A stretch of 17,121 bases of DNA from Candidatus Margulisiibacteriota bacterium (GCA_013215865.1 JABSQL010000133.1:1-17121), one strand, 5' to 3'; positions 1 to 7,380 are shown, numbered from the stretch's first letter. Numbers and translations are program-made. Notes: a model not told the origin generated them from the letters alone.

Positions 1-299
1 ATTTCTATAGCACTAATTTACTGGTATTTACCCGCTATAAACCCAATACACACGATTTAGAGAAATTGATAAAGTGTGTAACAAGTGTTGACCCTCAATT
101 TCTGGAAGTGTTTCCCCAAGGCACTGAAGAAGAAAGGGCGCGGTTTAAATTGCTCAGAGAAGCATATGTAAAAGCCCGATACAAACCCAGCTATATCATT
201 TCGCAAGATGAGTTGCAGTGGTTGGCTGAAAGAGTGAAGTATTTGCAGCAACTTACCGAAACACTTTGTAAGAAGAGAATGGAGAGTTATGGAATTTAA
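1..299 (+). CDS. HEPN-domain protein, C-terminal part (5' end outside window)
   Basis: The frame is open from base 3 to a TAA at 297-299, giving about 98 residues, and no start is needed inside the window. The first methionine-like codon (TTG at 66) lies in the middle of the domain, so this is a truncated gene, not a short one. Visible landmarks are F-T-R-Y-K-P-N-T-H-D-L-E-K-L (codons from about 27), then F-P-Q-G-T-E-E-E, L-L-R-E-A-Y-V-K-A-R-Y-K and a C-terminal helix W-L-A-E-R-V-K. This is the usual helix 2-4 signature of HEPN domains (PF05168 type). These often form the second half of nucleotidyltransferase-HEPN fusions or the toxin half of MNT/HEPN pairs, so an N-terminal nucleotidyltransferase domain may lie upstream. 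R-Y-K-P-N-T-H spells R-x5-H, resembling the HEPN RNase motif, but I cannot tell whether it is the catalytic one. It converges on the AAA/DUF4143 gene with a 4-base overlap. Confidence 0.8.
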   Translation, partial: FYSTNLLVFTRYKPNTHDLEKLIKCVTSVDPQFLEVFPQGTEEERARFKLLREAYVKARYKPSYIISQDELQWLAERVKYLQQLTETLCKKRMESYGI

Positions 300-1435
300 A
301 TAGTGTTCCAGGGCCTTATTGAAATATCGTTGACAGAAAATGATTTCTTTCCAGAATAAACAAGGTTAAGGCTTTGATCACACGTTGATAGCTGTTGCCA
401 TTTTTTTAAATTGTCTAAAAAACTCTCATTAAATGTTTGCCCAGATTTTACTTCATAAATATTTAACTGACTCCCCAGTTCATGAACAATGTCAATTTCC
501 AGCCCTCTATGATCTTGCCAAAAATAAAAGCCCTGGGCGGAACGATTGTGTTTTATTAGATCCGTTAAAATAAACCCCTCAAAGATAGGCCCGCGGCTTG
601 AATGTGTTTTTAAATGAGAAGGAGACTCTATTCCCAGTAAATGACAAACCAATCCAGAGTCATAAAAATAAAGTTTGGGTGTCTTAACAAGCCGTTTCTT
701 GAAATTTCGATAATAGGGAGGCAGTTTCAAAAGAATGTAACTGGACTCTAAGATGCTGATCCATCTAGAGGCTGTTGGTTGAGAAATACTACATGCTTGA
801 GCCACATTGCTTAAATTGAGTATCTGACCATGAAACCCTGCGCATAGCTTTAAAAAGAGTTGGAATTTTGACAAATCAGATACGGCAAGCATATGACGGA
901 CATCACGTTCAAGGTAGGTTCGAATATAGCTGCTATACCACAGTTTTATGTCATGTTTTTCCTGGTAGGGACCCGGGTAGCTTCCATGAAAAAGATACCA
1001 CCACACCGATTTATCTTTTGAAATGGATTGTGTAGAGAACTCTTTATAAGTGAGTGGCAGTAATTCTAATATAGCGGCTCTTCCTGCTAAAGATTGGCTG
1101 ACGGATTCAGCCAATAAAAAATTTTGGGAACCCGATAAAATAAATCGGCCGGGAGATCTCTTTTTGTCGACATATTCTTGAATATATGAAAAAAGGTCAG
1201 GATAATTTTGGGCTTCGTCAAATATAATCCCGTTTTCAAAAGATTCGATGATAGATCTTGGGTCACTTTTTACCTGAAGCAGCTGATCAGGGGATTCGAG
1301 CGTAATATATTGGTGGTTTGGAAATAAGTGTTTAAGCAGTGTTGTCTTCCCACTTTGTCTGGGACCTGTTAACACCAGTACAGAAAAAGTTTTAATTGTC
1401 TTTTTTATTTCTTCTGCTAAATCTCGCGTAAACAT
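296..1435 (-). CDS. AAA ATPase with DUF4143-type C-terminal domain
   Basis: The product is 379 residues, a normal length for the AAA_14 plus DUF4143 family. The P-loop is at 24-31 (G-P-R-Q-S-G-K-T), Walker B at 70-76 (I-I-F-D-E-A-Q), a sensor-1-like S-G-S-Q-N at 101-105 and L-A-G-R at 116-119. A winged-helix-like stretch follows at about 205-245 (L-S-N-V-A-Q-A-C... Q-P-T-A-S-R-W). The C-terminus has the remnant PD-(D/E)xK pattern of DUF4143: E313-x-D315, then Y-E-V-K-S-G at 327-332. The ATG at 1435 places the conserved R-D-L and P-loop at the normal distance from the N-terminus. There is no Shine-Dalgarno sequence in front of it. Family members are common in variable and mobile regions; their biological role is poorly known, so defence, toxin-related or housekeeping functions cannot be separated here. 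It stands alone downstream of the repeat-protein genes. Confidence 0.9.
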   Translation of the reverse strand: MFTRDLAEEIKKTIKTFSVLVLTGPRQSGKTTLLKHLFPNHQYITLESPDQLLQVKSDPRSIIESFENGIIFDEAQNYPDLFSYIQEYVDKKRSPGRFILSGSQNFLLAESVSQSLAGRAAILELLPLTYKEFSTQSISKDKSVWWYLFHGSYPGPYQEKHDIKLWYSSYIRTYLERDVRHMLAVSDLSKFQLFLKLCAGFHGQILNLSNVAQACSISQPTASRWISILESSYILLKLPPYYRNFKKRLVKTPKLYFYDSGLVCHLLGIESPSHLKTHSSRGPIFEGFILTDLIKHNRSAQGFYFWQDHRGLEIDIVHELGSQLNIYEVKSGQTFNESFLDNLKKWQQLSTCDQSLNLVYSGKKSFSVNDISIRPWNTI

Positions 1436-1441
1436 AGCTAA

Positions 1442-1470
1442 ATAGTATCATAGAGGTGTGTAAAATTCAA
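1442..1470 (-). promoter_or_regulatory. candidate promoter of the AAA/DUF4143 gene
   Basis: On the minus strand TTGAAT (1470-1465) and TACTAT (1447-1442) are separated by 17 bases. The -10 box ends 6 bases before the ATG at 1435, so a transcript would start on or next to the start codon, which fits the absence of a Shine-Dalgarno sequence. A perfect TATAAT lies farther upstream (1489-1484) but lacks a recognisable -35. The whole gap 1436-1558 is very A+T rich, so chance matches are likely. Confidence 0.4.
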
Positions 1471-1558
1471 TATATAATGTTTAATTATACACTGTCAGAT
1501 TTCGGATTATATTTTCTTTTTGGTTCTGGGTTAATTTTGAATATTGAGAGCACAATTC

Positions 1559-2230
1559 TTATTGACAGGCTTTGTATAACTCATCGATAATATGATATTT
1601 CATATTATCCATGGTATTTGGATGATCATAGTAAAGTTTTATATATTTCAAATCTTCCCAATCTCTTTCTTTTATATATCTTTTAATTAAGGTAGAGAGC
1701 AATAGCTTTTGCTGTGATTTATTGGTATCGGGGAAGAAGATGAATATCTTTTCTTTGTAGTTTGTTTTAGCGGTCAAAAAAGCTATCAGACATTTTGCCT
1801 GAGTAACCGATTTCATATCATCTATGGCACCTTTAAACCAACGCGAAGAAGTATGCAGTAAAAATAATTTTGCGCTAGCCAATTTGCGCTGTTCATCAAA
1901 TTTTTTATTTTTAAGACGTAAAGCTTGACATTTAAGCGTGCCCTCGCGATGAAAGTTCAGGGAATTCTCAAATTTATCTAATATTAATTCGACTTCTTCG
2001 ATTTTACCGTGTTTTAGGAGATTGATTGATAATTTATAACCTTCACGACCATTTTGTGTGTAGTTTTTCACAAAATTTACGGCTTCATTTGGAAGTATTT
2101 GTAGAAAAATTTCTATGAATCTAGAATATCGAGAAATATTGGATTCATTTTTTGACATAAATGACAATGCTTCATCAGTCTTCCCTCTGCTGAACAAAAG
2201 TTTACATATGCGATATCGCAATCGAAACAA
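1559..2230 (-). CDS. 3' part of a frameshifted TPR/PPR-like repeat protein
   Basis: This 223-codon open frame has no credible start of its own. Its first possible start is a TTG at 2230 that directly follows an in-frame TGA, with no ribosome-binding site. It overlaps the upstream frame (ending at 2113) by 118 bases. The translation gains protein-like character exactly where the upstream frame loses it, so I read the two as one gene broken by a net one-base shift near 2200-2230. The product is soluble and helical, with repeats beginning at Y6, Y35, Y65 and about L99 on the pattern Y-x4-L-L-x3-G-x3-E-A. The clearest are Y-R-I-C-K-L-L-F-S-R-G-K-T-D-E-A-L and Y-K-L-S-I-N-L-L-K-H-G-K-I-E-E-V. These resemble TPR or PPR helix pairs but with a 29-30-residue period. 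No signal peptide or membrane segment is seen, and I do not recognise the family. A sequencing error would explain the shift equally well. Confidence 0.6.
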   Translation of the reverse strand: MFRLRYRICKLLFSRGKTDEALSFMSKNESNISRYSRFIEIFLQILPNEAVNFVKNYTQNGREGYKLSINLLKHGKIEEVELILDKFENSLNFHREGTLKCQALRLKNKKFDEQRKLASAKLFLLHTSSRWFKGAIDDMKSVTQAKCLIAFLTAKTNYKEKIFIFFPDTNKSQQKLLLSTLIKRYIKERDWEDLKYIKLYYDHPNTMDNMKYHIIDELYKACQ

Positions 2231-2907
2231 TCAATGCTTTTTACTAGTGATTCAGCTGTTCTATATGATCTACTATCAAATAGCGTTTTTAAAAGATCAA
2301 GAAAATCAATACAAACCTTACATAACTCAGTAACCTGGTCACTATCTAAATTTAGATCCATTATCATTTCTGCATCCATGGGTGAATTATTTTTTTTCTG
2401 ATCTAAAAGTAAAAGGCCATAAAGTAAGGTATCGTGTTCATCTCTCGATATGCGGACGTTTTTCAGTTTGCAATCTTCAATAAAATGGCGAGTTAAGGAT
2501 GAATTATTACCTAGCAGAGGATTCTTTTTCAAATAATTCTTTGCTTCCTCTTTCCAACGTGTCTCTAGTTTATCATGATAATTATCAGCATGCTTAAACG
2601 CAATATCATCTGGAAGGAATTGTAAAGATTTGTTTCTGAGTTCATTCACCTGGTTGCGAGAAAGGAATGTTAAGAACAATCCGCCTTCATCTCTTCTGAA
2701 AGAATTAACCAGGGGCTCCTTTTTTTCCTCTGCTTCTGGTATTTCCTGGGAAGCAGAACTGGTCAAACTGTCTTGTGAAGAAATGGATTCACTTCTTAAA
2801 ACCGGTTCAGCTGCCTTTGTCTCTTCAGGCTGTTTCTTTTCTTCAGTATGAGTAACAACCTGTGTAGATTGTATGATAGCCATAGGTGATGCTTGTTGCT
2901 GAATCAC
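2113..2907 (-). CDS. 5' part of the frameshifted repeat protein, unknown function
   Basis: This frame starts with GTG at 2907, which overlaps the TAG of the upstream 548-codon gene (TAGTG), implying translational coupling. GAGG sits 2 bases before the GTG. A later ATG at 2883 (M-A-I-I-Q-S-T-Q) resembles the N-terminus of the upstream protein (M-A-L-S-S-I-Q) and may be the true start, though it lacks a Shine-Dalgarno sequence. Residues about 15-65 are acidic, Ser/Glu/Lys-rich and probably disordered. From about 70 the chain is helical. The last ~35 residues before the stop at 2113 look unnatural (Cys-rich, no repeat pattern), while the overlapping frame continues a solenoid repeat, so the native protein probably crossed into that frame for a total near 448 residues. 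As it stands the gene is truncated. Function is unknown. Confidence 0.6.
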   Translation of the reverse strand: MIQQQASPMAIIQSTQVVTHTEEKKQPEETKAAEPVLRSESISSQDSLTSSASQEIPEAEEKKEPLVNSFRRDEGGLFLTFLSRNQVNELRNKSLQFLPDDIAFKHADNYHDKLETRWKEEAKNYLKKNPLLGNNSSLTRHFIEDCKLKNVRISRDEHDTLLYGLLLLDQKKNNSPMDAEMIMDLNLDSDQVTELCKVCIDFLDLLKTLFDSRSYRTAESLVKSIDCFDCDIAYVNFCSAEGRLMKHCHLCQKMNPIFLDILDS

Positions 2908-4553
2908 TACCTCTTTGGATTAGTCATTAATTCTCTAAGCCCATTTGTCAATTTTGCAGATTCGAAAAAACTCACTATATTCTCTGCTAATTCTACTAAC
3001 GTATGATTGTTTGTTTGAACTAAATTAACAATATCAATCGATAAATACTCATGCGAATATACACCTGCTATCGTTTCTATTGTATTGGAAGTTTCAAGCG
3101 TATTCGAGATAAATGCTTCAGCTTCGCTAGACCATCCTTTATTTTCAAGTAGCAATACAAACGCTACAAAATAATCGGGTTCTTCAGCATTTTTCATTAA
3201 ATCAGTAGCTTCTTCAAGACAATTGCGATCAACCAATAATGTTGCATACTCATACGTATTCCATGCAACTTTATCATGTTTCATCACTATTAATGCAAGA
3301 TCTGCATCAATCTCAAAAAGGTTCTTTGCAAATTGCATTAATCCGGGGCTATTTTTTATTTTATATAGACTTTTTGTTATTAGGCCCTTTACAAGCTCTG
3401 AGAAATTACCATTTAAATGGGCCAACGTTGTAATTAATTTTACTAATTCCGCTCCGGATAAGGTTTGTGACAAATGGTTCGCGTTAATGGTCACATCATG
3501 ATCTTTAATTCTTAAGCCTGTCAATAGATCTTCATCTCTACTTTCTGCTGCTTCAACAAATAATTGAACTAAAGATATTTCTTCATTGTGTTGACGCTTT
3601 TTATCGATATAAGCCGTTGCTTTTTTCTTGCAATTGCTGTCATATTTATTTTGATTTTCTTTATATTGTACAATTCCATTGCTTGATAAACGCACTGTTT
3701 CATCAATAAATTCTTCCTTTGCATCAACTATTTGGTTTCCATTGCTTGAAGGTAAGTATTCCAAACAAAGAGCTTGTAACTCAGTAGGTACTTGCAGCAT
3801 CGAAGATGAGGGTTTTTTAGGCCTATCATTCTTCTCCTCAATGCTATCAAGAGAACTATTTGGAAAAACAGATTTGCCATCTTCAGCCAGTTTCTTTTTT
3901 TTAGGCGATGTCTCCTCTTCAGGCCAATTTTCGTCATCGTTTTCAAAATCCCAATGATAAGGATTTGAGCTCCTTCTATAATTTTCCGACTCAAAAAATT
4001 TCTCTTCATAAAGCAGTGTCTTTTCTTCTTTGATATCAAGAGCCTGTATAGGTTCTGAGCTAGCCATAGATGTTGCTCGTTCCTTCAACAAATTTGCTGT
4101 TGTTTCAAGTTCTGAAAATTCTGGGGCTAATTTACAACCCTTTGCCTTTAATGTTAACAGTAGTTCTAATATATTTTGGGAACAAGATTGATCTAGGATC
4201 GCTTTCAATTTCTTAATATTACTAGGTTTTGATAGTGCCAATAAAAACACTTTAGCATTATGTCGGGTTATCAACTTCCTAAGTAAATTAAGAGCTTTTT
4301 TGTTTTGGTTTGGTTGATTCGAACTTAAGTGTTTTACTATTATATAAACATATTGCATTATAAATTTAGGATTTATGTTTTTTTGTCCTTTTGGCTTGGA
4401 CGCAAGTTTGATTATTTCAAATGCAGCTTGCTTACCTGTACTATGTTTTTGATTAAAAAAATTTTCTACATTTTTTTTAGCTTCTTCCCACGTTGTTAAC
4501 GGCTTAGAATGTCCTTTACTGATATGGATTATTTGTATTGATGATAATGCCAT
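2907..4553 (-). CDS. large helical-repeat protein with acidic/basic linker, unknown function
   Basis: The protein is 548 residues with no signal peptide and no membrane segment. ATG at 4553 is preceded by AAGGAG with a 7-base spacer, so the start is firm. Residues 1-165 are mostly helical. Residues about 170-325 form a charged low-complexity linker containing an acidic run (E-N-D-D-E-N-W-P-E-E-E) directly before a basic patch P-K-K-K-K-L at 217-222. Residues about 325-548 are a helical repeat region; the clearest units start at Y434 (Y-E-Y-A-T-L-L-V-D-R-N-C-L-E-E-A) and V463, 29 residues apart. The same repeat pattern occurs in the next gene downstream. I do not recognise the family. A scaffold or a secreted host-directed protein are possible readings; neither is demonstrated. 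By eye the DNA is richer in A+T than the antiporter genes upstream of it, which suggests a different history. Confidence 0.75.
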   Translation of the reverse strand: MALSSIQIIHISKGHSKPLTTWEEAKKNVENFFNQKHSTGKQAAFEIIKLASKPKGQKNINPKFIMQYVYIIVKHLSSNQPNQNKKALNLLRKLITRHNAKVFLLALSKPSNIKKLKAILDQSCSQNILELLLTLKAKGCKLAPEFSELETTANLLKERATSMASSEPIQALDIKEEKTLLYEEKFFESENYRRSSNPYHWDFENDDENWPEEETSPKKKKLAEDGKSVFPNSSLDSIEEKNDRPKKPSSSMLQVPTELQALCLEYLPSSNGNQIVDAKEEFIDETVRLSSNGIVQYKENQNKYDSNCKKKATAYIDKKRQHNEEISLVQLFVEAAESRDEDLLTGLRIKDHDVTINANHLSQTLSGAELVKLITTLAHLNGNFSELVKGLITKSLYKIKNSPGLMQFAKNLFEIDADLALIVMKHDKVAWNTYEYATLLVDRNCLEEATDLMKNAEEPDYFVAFVLLLENKGWSSEAEAFISNTLETSNTIETIAGVYSHEYLSIDIVNLVQTNNHTLVELAENIVSFFESAKLTNGLRELMTNPKR

Positions 4554-4594
4554 TTTATTTCTCCTTGTTAAACGTAACTCTTTACATATATATC

Positions 4595-4618
4595 GTGCAA
4601 ATAAAAAAATAATTGCAC
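4595..4618. repeat. inverted repeat in the leader of the 548-codon gene
   Basis: GTGCAA (4595-4600) and TTGCAC (4613-4618) form a perfect 6-base inverted repeat around a 12-base A/T loop, in the 107-base gap between mnhG and the 548-codon gene. On the transcribed strand it lies about 40 bases before the ATG. It is not followed by a T-run, so it does not look like a terminator for the antiporter operon. It could be an operator or a weak leader hairpin. The rest of the gap is A+T rich with no clear promoter that I would defend. Confidence 0.35.
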
Positions 4619-4660
4619 TAAAATATAACTAAACTCTCTGTTTTAATATTTTTGAGGGTT

Positions 4661-4942
4661 TTACTTAGACGAAAATCGAAAGGCAGTTAATGCCAACACA
4701 TGGCCCGAAAGGGGAATGGTTGAATACTGAAAAATCATAATAGCAAACGCCTTGACCCATAAATCTGACACCCCAATATGAAGCGTGGCAGATATCAGAA
4801 GTAGGGAAATTCCCAAGGTCATGGCTTTATTTAGGGCATGGGCCCGACAATAAATGTCCGGAAATCTCAGTACACCCAACGTACCCACAAAGATGAAAAA
4901 TAAACCACCAATCAAGAATAGATTGACCCAAATATCCATCAT
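4661..4942 (-). CDS. mnhG: Na+/H+ antiporter subunit G
   Basis: This is the last subunit of the Mrp/Mnh cation/proton antiporter complex in the inner membrane, 93 residues with three predicted helices. The family signature is clear: G-T-L-G-V-L-R-F-P-D-I-Y-C-R-A-H-A-L-N-K-A early in the protein, then a helix before the conserved P-L-S-G-H motif near the C-terminus. I chose the ATG at 4942 because it overlaps the mnhF stop (ATGA) and has AAAGGGGG 7 bases upstream. The frame is open farther upstream, but that part is only the shadow of mnhF. It is last in the A-G operon; no terminator is visible after it. Confidence 0.93.
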   Translation of the reverse strand: MMDIWVNLFLIGGLFFIFVGTLGVLRFPDIYCRAHALNKAMTLGISLLLISATLHIGVSDLWVKAFAIMIFQYSTIPLSGHVLALTAFRFSSK

Positions 4943-5235
4943 GTAGAATCCCCCTTTCGAGATTCTTCTGTGAGATGTTCTGTCTTGGTGAAAAAATAGG
5001 AAAACGAAAGCGTACTGATAAATCCAAAAATACCAAAGACAAGAATAATATCGAAATATAACGCTGTTTTCCACTTCATGGATACCAAAATCATGATAGA
5101 TATCATACACAAAGCAATCACATCATAACTCAATATACGGTCAAACACAGTAGGCCCTTTTGCCATCCGAATCATCCCAAATAGGGTCGATACACATAAA
5201 ATACCAATCCCAATATTCAAAATAGTATCCGTCAT
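4939..5235 (-). CDS. mnhF: Na+/H+ antiporter subunit F
   Basis: The 98-residue membrane protein has three predicted helices and the MnhF pattern R-x2-K-G-P-T-V-F-D-R-I-L-S-Y-D near residues 24-40, ahead of two hydrophobic segments. It is a small subunit of the multisubunit Mrp antiporter that exchanges cytoplasmic Na+ (or other monovalent cations) for external H+. Length is normal for the family (about 90-100). The start overlaps the mnhE stop by 4 bases and the stop overlaps the mnhG start, so it is surely co-translated with both. Confidence 0.93.
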   Translation of the reverse strand: MTDTILNIGIGILCVSTLFGMIRMAKGPTVFDRILSYDVIALCMISIMILVSMKWKTALYFDIILVFGIFGFISTLSFSYFFTKTEHLTEESRKGDST

Positions 5236-5570
5236 CGGGTCACCCTCAAAATAGATGCCTGTATCCCCGTTCGAATCTCTTTTTTAAGTGCCCCTGGATT
5301 TCGAGCATCAAAGGCATGAATGGTTAGATCGTTACAATCTTCTGACATATCAATGGACGTGGTGCCCGGTGTTAACGTAATACAATGGGCCAGTATGAGG
5401 GCTTCAAATATCGTGAGTTTCTTGATATCTAGTGTAATGAACCCGGGTTTTAAGGTGCTCAATGGCTGGCATAAAACCGCCCACGCCATGGTCAAATTTG
5501 CTTTTATAAATGTTCCTAAAAAGAACAATGCAAATACAAAGAAATAATAAACACGCTTTAGAATATTCAT
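5232..5570 (-). CDS. mnhE: Na+/H+ antiporter subunit E, short form
   Basis: The protein has 112 residues, where typical MnhE/MrpE proteins have about 155-165. The conserved second half is intact: A-N-L-T-M-A-W-A-V-L-C-Q-P, P-G-F-I-T-L-D, the hallmark I-T-L-T-P-G-T-T-S-I-D-M and L-T-I-H-A-F-D. What is missing is the first ~45 residues, normally two hydrophobic helices. The ATG at 5570 overlaps the mnhD stop (ATGA), so there is no room for a longer start without running deep into mnhD. A native short form is therefore likelier than a misplaced start. The subunit is needed for complex assembly in other bacteria. Confidence 0.9.
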   Translation of the reverse strand: MNILKRVYYFFVFALFFLGTFIKANLTMAWAVLCQPLSTLKPGFITLDIKKLTIFEALILAHCITLTPGTTSIDMSEDCNDLTIHAFDARNPGALKKEIRTGIQASILRVTR

Positions 5571-7051
5571 GGCAGTACCTGACTCTGATATGCTTTTTGG
5601 TTTAAAACCATTTCTGTTGCGTCATGAGAGAGTTTTAAAACAGGCTCTGGATATAACCCTAATCCCAAAGACACCAATACCAATATACCGGCAACTCCTA
5701 CCATGGGCTTAAAATAAGGCACCGGCTTTTGCACATTAGGAGATTGAGTATCCCAAAACCCACGAAACAAAATATGAACCATAGATAAAAGGGTCAATAA
5801 ACTTGACGCCAATAAAGAGAAGACCAATATATAAGACCCCTGAGATAACCCCTCTCGAATGAGTCCAATGGTGGGCCAAAACCCACTAAACGGCGGCAAT
5901 CCTGAAAGCGACAGCCCTTGTATGAGAAAAAGGCCGCTCAACAACGGGCTTGTTTTCCACAATGACCCAATGTTTTCTATATTGTCTGACCCCTTCATTT
6001 TGATGATGAGTCCTGCAATCAGAAATAGCGACGCGATAACCAACATATGATGTATCATATAAAAGAGACTGGCTGTTAGGCTTTCTTTTGTAAATAAACC
6101 TAAACCCATCATGATCACCCCAATATGACTAATTAAGTTAAAACACAAAATATCTCTCATGCTTTTCTTGGAAAAAGCAGATAGAATTCCCAGAAGCATC
6201 GTCGGAATGGCCAAAACCAATACCAATGTATGAAGGGTTCCTAGTGAATGAGGCAACACCGTCCCAAAAAGCCGTATCATCCCATAAACACCCACTTTTG
6301 TAAGCATAGCCGCATAAAATGCCCCCGTGGGTGTGGGTAGAATAGGGTAACTTTTGGGCAGCCAATAATATAAAGGAAAAAAAGCACCCTTTAAGCCAAA
6401 GACAAATATTAGCATGACACCCATGACCCATAATCGAGGGTCTGAGGTTAATAGGTGAGACCGAACCCCCATATCGGCAAAGTTCAGTGTGCCCAATAAC
6501 CGATAGGTGACAGCGATAGTCACCAAGAAAACAAAAGATCCCACAAGGTTTAGAGCAACATACGGATACGTATATTTTTTGTGGTTAGAACGACTTTCAA
6601 GAGACATGAGTCCAAAAGAAGCAATCAGAAGAATCTCGAACGCCACAAACAAATTAAACAAGTCACCCGTAATAAATGAAAGCTGAATCCCCGCAATCAT
6701 AAAGAAAAACAGTGGCAGTTTAAAAAGATGTTCCTTTTTTATGGGTGTATAACCAAACCCATACAATAATGTAATGATCGCCAAAAACACGCAGATTCCC
6801 GTCATGATTCCAGAAAGAAGGTCAAACGTTAATGCGATGCCATATGGTGCATCCCACCCCCCAACATAAAGTACTTGTAGTGTATTTTCTTTGATTACCT
6901 GTGTTGTAAGCACAATAATGGTATACATTTGTAGAAAAAGTGATGCTATTGATAGATATCGTCTAAAATAAAGACGTTTATAGCATAATATTAATAGAAT
7001 ACTTGTAATTAGCGGTAGAATAATAGGGAATACAATTAGATTTGAAGTCAT
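5567..7051 (-). CDS. mnhD: Na+/H+ antiporter subunit D
   Basis: This 494-residue polytopic protein belongs to the NuoM/NuoN-like proton-translocating family. Conserved charged membrane residues are present: E139 in F-V-A-F-E-I-L-L, K221 in G-L-K-G-A-F-F-P-L-Y-Y-W-L-P and K252 in M-L-T-K-V-G-V-Y, matching residues required for transport in MrpD and in complex I antiporter-like subunits. Length is normal. ATG at 7051 overlaps the mnhC stop by 4 bases; the stop overlaps mnhE by 4. Together with MnhA it forms the two ion-conducting cores of the complex. Confidence 0.96.
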   Translation of the reverse strand: MTSNLIVFPIILPLITSILLILCYKRLYFRRYLSIASLFLQMYTIIVLTTQVIKENTLQVLYVGGWDAPYGIALTFDLLSGIMTGICVFLAIITLLYGFGYTPIKKEHLFKLPLFFFMIAGIQLSFITGDLFNLFVAFEILLIASFGLMSLESRSNHKKYTYPYVALNLVGSFVFLVTIAVTYRLLGTLNFADMGVRSHLLTSDPRLWVMGVMLIFVFGLKGAFFPLYYWLPKSYPILPTPTGAFYAAMLTKVGVYGMIRLFGTVLPHSLGTLHTLVLVLAIPTMLLGILSAFSKKSMRDILCFNLISHIGVIMMGLGLFTKESLTASLFYMIHHMLVIASLFLIAGLIIKMKGSDNIENIGSLWKTSPLLSGLFLIQGLSLSGLPPFSGFWPTIGLIREGLSQGSYILVFSLLASSLLTLLSMVHILFRGFWDTQSPNVQKPVPYFKPMVGVAGILVLVSLGLGLYPEPVLKLSHDATEMVLNQKAYQSQVLP

Positions 7052-7380
7052 ATCGGAAAGATATCCTCTGCATGGCTGGACTTTTCAGTCTGAAAGATAT
7101 GATAAAACAGGGCGGTTAAATAGGCTGTGACACCAAATCCAATCACAATCGCAGTTAAGATAAGCGCTTGTGGTATTGGGTCTACAAATGAATTGGAAAC
7201 GCCATCAATAATAGGGGCCACTTTCCCATTTGGGTTCCCAGAGGAGGCAAGTAAGATCAAATTAGCAGTATGACCCAATAGTCCAAAACCAAATAATATT
7301 TTCACTAAGCTTCGATGTAGTATGAGGTATATGGCACAGCTGGTTAATACACCAATGAGATATATAGTTGTAATGCTCAC
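7048..7380 (-). CDS. mnhC: Na+/H+ antiporter subunit C
   Basis: The product is a 110-residue NuoK-like subunit with three predicted helices and the pattern G-F-G-L-L-G-H-T-A-N-L-I-L-L, followed by D-P-I-P-Q-A-L-I-L-T-A-I-V-I-G, the MnhC hallmark. The start is GTG at 7380, overlapping the mnhB stop (GTGA). Length is normal for the family. It sits in the canonical place between mnhB and mnhD. Confidence 0.95.
   Translation of the reverse strand: MSITTIYLIGVLTSCAIYLILHRSLVKILFGFGLLGHTANLILLASSGNPNGKVAPIIDGVSNSFVDPIPQALILTAIVIGFGVTAYLTALFYHIFQTEKSSHAEDIFPI

Noticed and set aside
1477..1590. 37-codon rightward ORF in the gap upstream of the AAA gene
   Set aside because: No ribosome-binding site at a usable distance, and it runs into the 3' end of the opposite-strand gene. 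Likely chance.
2245..2255. A5 run as a programmed -1 frameshift site in the split repeat gene
   Set aside because: A -1 shift there runs into the TGA at 2233-2231 within three codons, so it cannot join the two frames.
4943..5110. 56-codon N-terminal extension of mnhG
   Set aside because: It is the shadow of mnhF in another frame. The ATG at 4942 has a good ribosome-binding site and the family-typical start.
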